Below, piece by piece: positions 12,203-13,321 of a stretch of DNA of 13,321 nucleotides; positions within the stretch are counted from its first letter, which is position 1; every line of letters starts with the position of its first letter. This DNA comes from Actinomycetota bacterium (GTDB lineage: Bacteria; Actinomycetota; Thermoleophilia; Solirubrobacterales; Solirubrobacteraceae). The translations under genes were made by a program, and so were the position numbers. The stretch covers positions 1-13,321 of the forward strand of contig WLNV01000022.1 in NCBI GenBank assembly GCA_009699615.1. The letters run 5' to 3'. The notes under the pieces were generated by a model, which was not told the origin of the DNA, searched no databases, and worked only from the letters and a program-made list of their open reading frames with translations.

Positions 12203-13321
12203 TTATGTGCGCGTGAAGCGTCGACCGGCAACGGGCGAGGCGCCTTCGTCGATCGTCTTCTTCTTCGACATCACGCCCGCAGCCTCAAGGACATCGTCCC
12301 CGCCGCCGGCCTTCTCACTGGCCGCTGCCTCCATTGCTGCTAGGCGCTCAGGCGTCATCGCTTCGGCGTCCTCATTCTCGGCCAGCCACTCCGCGGCCTC
12401 CGCGGCAGCCTGCTCGTCACGGATGACGGTCTTGCCGGAATCGTAGTAGCGGTCGATCTCGGCGAAGAGCTCGTCGACCAAGCGATCTGTTGGGACCTTC
12501 TTCAGCGGTTCGCCTTTCGAGAAGATCATCCCAGCATCTTTGGCGCCGGTAATTCCGAAGTCCGCGTGACGCGCTTCGCCGATCCCGTTGACGGCGCAGC
12601 CGAGCACAGAAACCTCAATTGCGTCTGGATAGGCGGCGAGCCGTTCTTCGATCTCGACGACGACCGAGTCCATGTCGAATTGCAGACGACCGCAGGTCGG
12701 GCAGGCAATCAGAACCGGTCCACGCTCACGCAGCTTGAGCGCCTTGAGGATCTCCCACGCGACCTTCACTTCTTCTTCGGCGTGAAAGGTTGATAGCGAG
12801 ATCCTAATCGTGTCGCCAATGTCGTCTGCGAGCAGGGCGCCGAGGCCGACGGCCGATTTCAGCGACCCTGTCCAGCGCGTCCCCGCCTCGGTCACGCCGA
12901 GGTGAATCGGATACGGAATCCGCTCGGCGAGCCGACGGTTCGATGCAATCGTGTTCGGCACGCTCGTCGACTTCATAGAGATCTTGAAATCCTCGAAGTC
13001 GAGCTTTTCCATCAACGCGACGAACTCCACCGCAGCGGTCACGAGAGCTTCGACGGGGTCGCTGTACTCCAGATCCATCAGATGTTTCGGGAGCGACCCG
13101 GAGTTGACGCCGATGCGCAGCGGTACGTCGGCAGCTTTCGCGGCGGCAACCACCTCTGCCACCTTTTCGGGGCCGCCGATGTTGCCAGGGTTAAGCCGCA
13201 CGCAGGCAGCGCCACTGGCAATGGCCTTGAGCGCAAGCGTGTGGTTGAAGTGAATGTCGGCGATGATCGGAATCGGCGACTGAGCGACGAGCGTCTTCAG
13301 CGCGTCTGCGTCGCCCTCACG
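12203..13321 (-). CDS. ispG: 4-hydroxy-3-methylbut-2-enyl diphosphate synthase, IspG/GcpE (5' end off the window)
   Basis: The frame is open to the right edge, so the first internal GTG is not the start; 372 codons are visible and roughly 60-75 N-terminal residues are missing. IspG reduces methylerythritol cyclodiphosphate to HMBPP in the MEP isoprenoid pathway. Visible marks are IIADIHFN near the edge, RLNPGNIG, TEAGTRWTGSLKSAVGLG, IACPTCGR and GCAVNGIGEARHAD. The last two supply three Cys ligands of the 4Fe-4S cluster plus the Glu ligand seven residues after the third Cys, as in E. coli C305/E312. After about LVDELFAEIDRYYDSGK, where many homologues end, some 75 residues of Ala/Glu-rich helix and a basic tail follow. 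The gene is convergent with the glycosidase cluster, 7 bp between stops, with no terminator hairpin seen. Confidence 0.96.
   Translation of the reverse strand, partial: REGDADALKTLVAQSPIPIIADIHFNHTLALKAIASGAACVRLNPGNIGGPEKVAEVVAAAKAADVPLRIGVNSGSLPKHLMDLEYSDPVEALVTAAVEFVALMEKLDFEDFKISMKSTSVPNTIASNRRLAERIPYPIHLGVTEAGTRWTGSLKSAVGLGALLADDIGDTIRISLSTFHAEEEVKVAWEILKALKLRERGPVLIACPTCGRLQFDMDSVVVEIEERLAAYPDAIEVSVLGCAVNGIGEARHADFGITGAKDAGMIFSKGEPLKKVPTDRLVDELFAEIDRYYDSGKTVIRDEQAAAEAAEWLAENEDAEAMTPERLAAMEAAASEKAGGGDDVLEAAGVMSKKKTIDEGASPVAGRRFTRT

Noticed and set aside
13199..13201. GTG as the true ispG start
   Set aside because: The frame stays open to the window edge and encodes the conserved IIADIHFN segment upstream, so the gene is truncated by the window.

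Overview
The window looks like chromosomal DNA from a high-GC actinobacterium. The best fit is a deep-branching lineage such as Thermoleophilia/Solirubrobacterales. This rests on strong codon bias toward G/C in third positions, a GarA-like FHA gene directly followed by an FtsR-like MerR gene (an actinobacterial pairing), an alkylglycerone-phosphate-synthase-like flavoprotein and Ala/Arg-rich proteins. Taxonomy is inferred from gene content and was not tested by a search. Genes are packed tightly and no stretch over 100 bases lacks a gene. I see no rRNA, tRNA, CRISPR array, IS element or prophage.

Left end (1-1201): a truncated PaaI-type hotdog thioesterase on the minus strand is divergent from a plus-strand membrane regulator. 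The regulator joins a sigma-70 region-4-like helix-turn-helix, an anti-sigma-like segment, one membrane helix and an RskA-like extracellular domain.

Centre (1208-6904, minus strand): six genes run in one direction with gaps of 25 bp or less, or overlapping ends, so they are probably one operon. In transcription order they are proS, a CDP-alcohol phosphatidyltransferase, a GarA/OdhI-like FHA protein with an added N-terminal zinc ribbon, an FtsR-like MerR regulator, an SRPBCC protein, and an alkylglycerone-phosphate-synthase-like FAD enzyme. The block combines translation, membrane lipid synthesis, 2-oxoglutarate/phospho-signalling and division control. The order lipid synthase, garA, ftsR resembles the mycobacterial pgsA2...garA-Rv1828 neighbourhood.

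Right (6978-12195, plus strand): sodA (manganese-type superoxide dismutase) diverges from proS across a 73-bp control region containing two inverted repeats. It is followed by three tandem paralogues of a secreted clan GH-A-like glycosidase of about 500 residues. All three keep both catalytic-type glutamates, two conserved cysteine pairs and a C-terminal beta-rich domain. The third copy is the most divergent and has Tyr in place of the Asn before the acid/base Glu.

Right edge (12203-13321, minus strand): a 5'-truncated ispG of the MEP isoprenoid pathway converges on the glycosidase cluster. It has intact iron-sulfur ligands and a long Ala/Glu-rich C-terminal extension.

The least explained parts are the tandem glycosidase trio and the fused sigma4/anti-sigma-like membrane protein.
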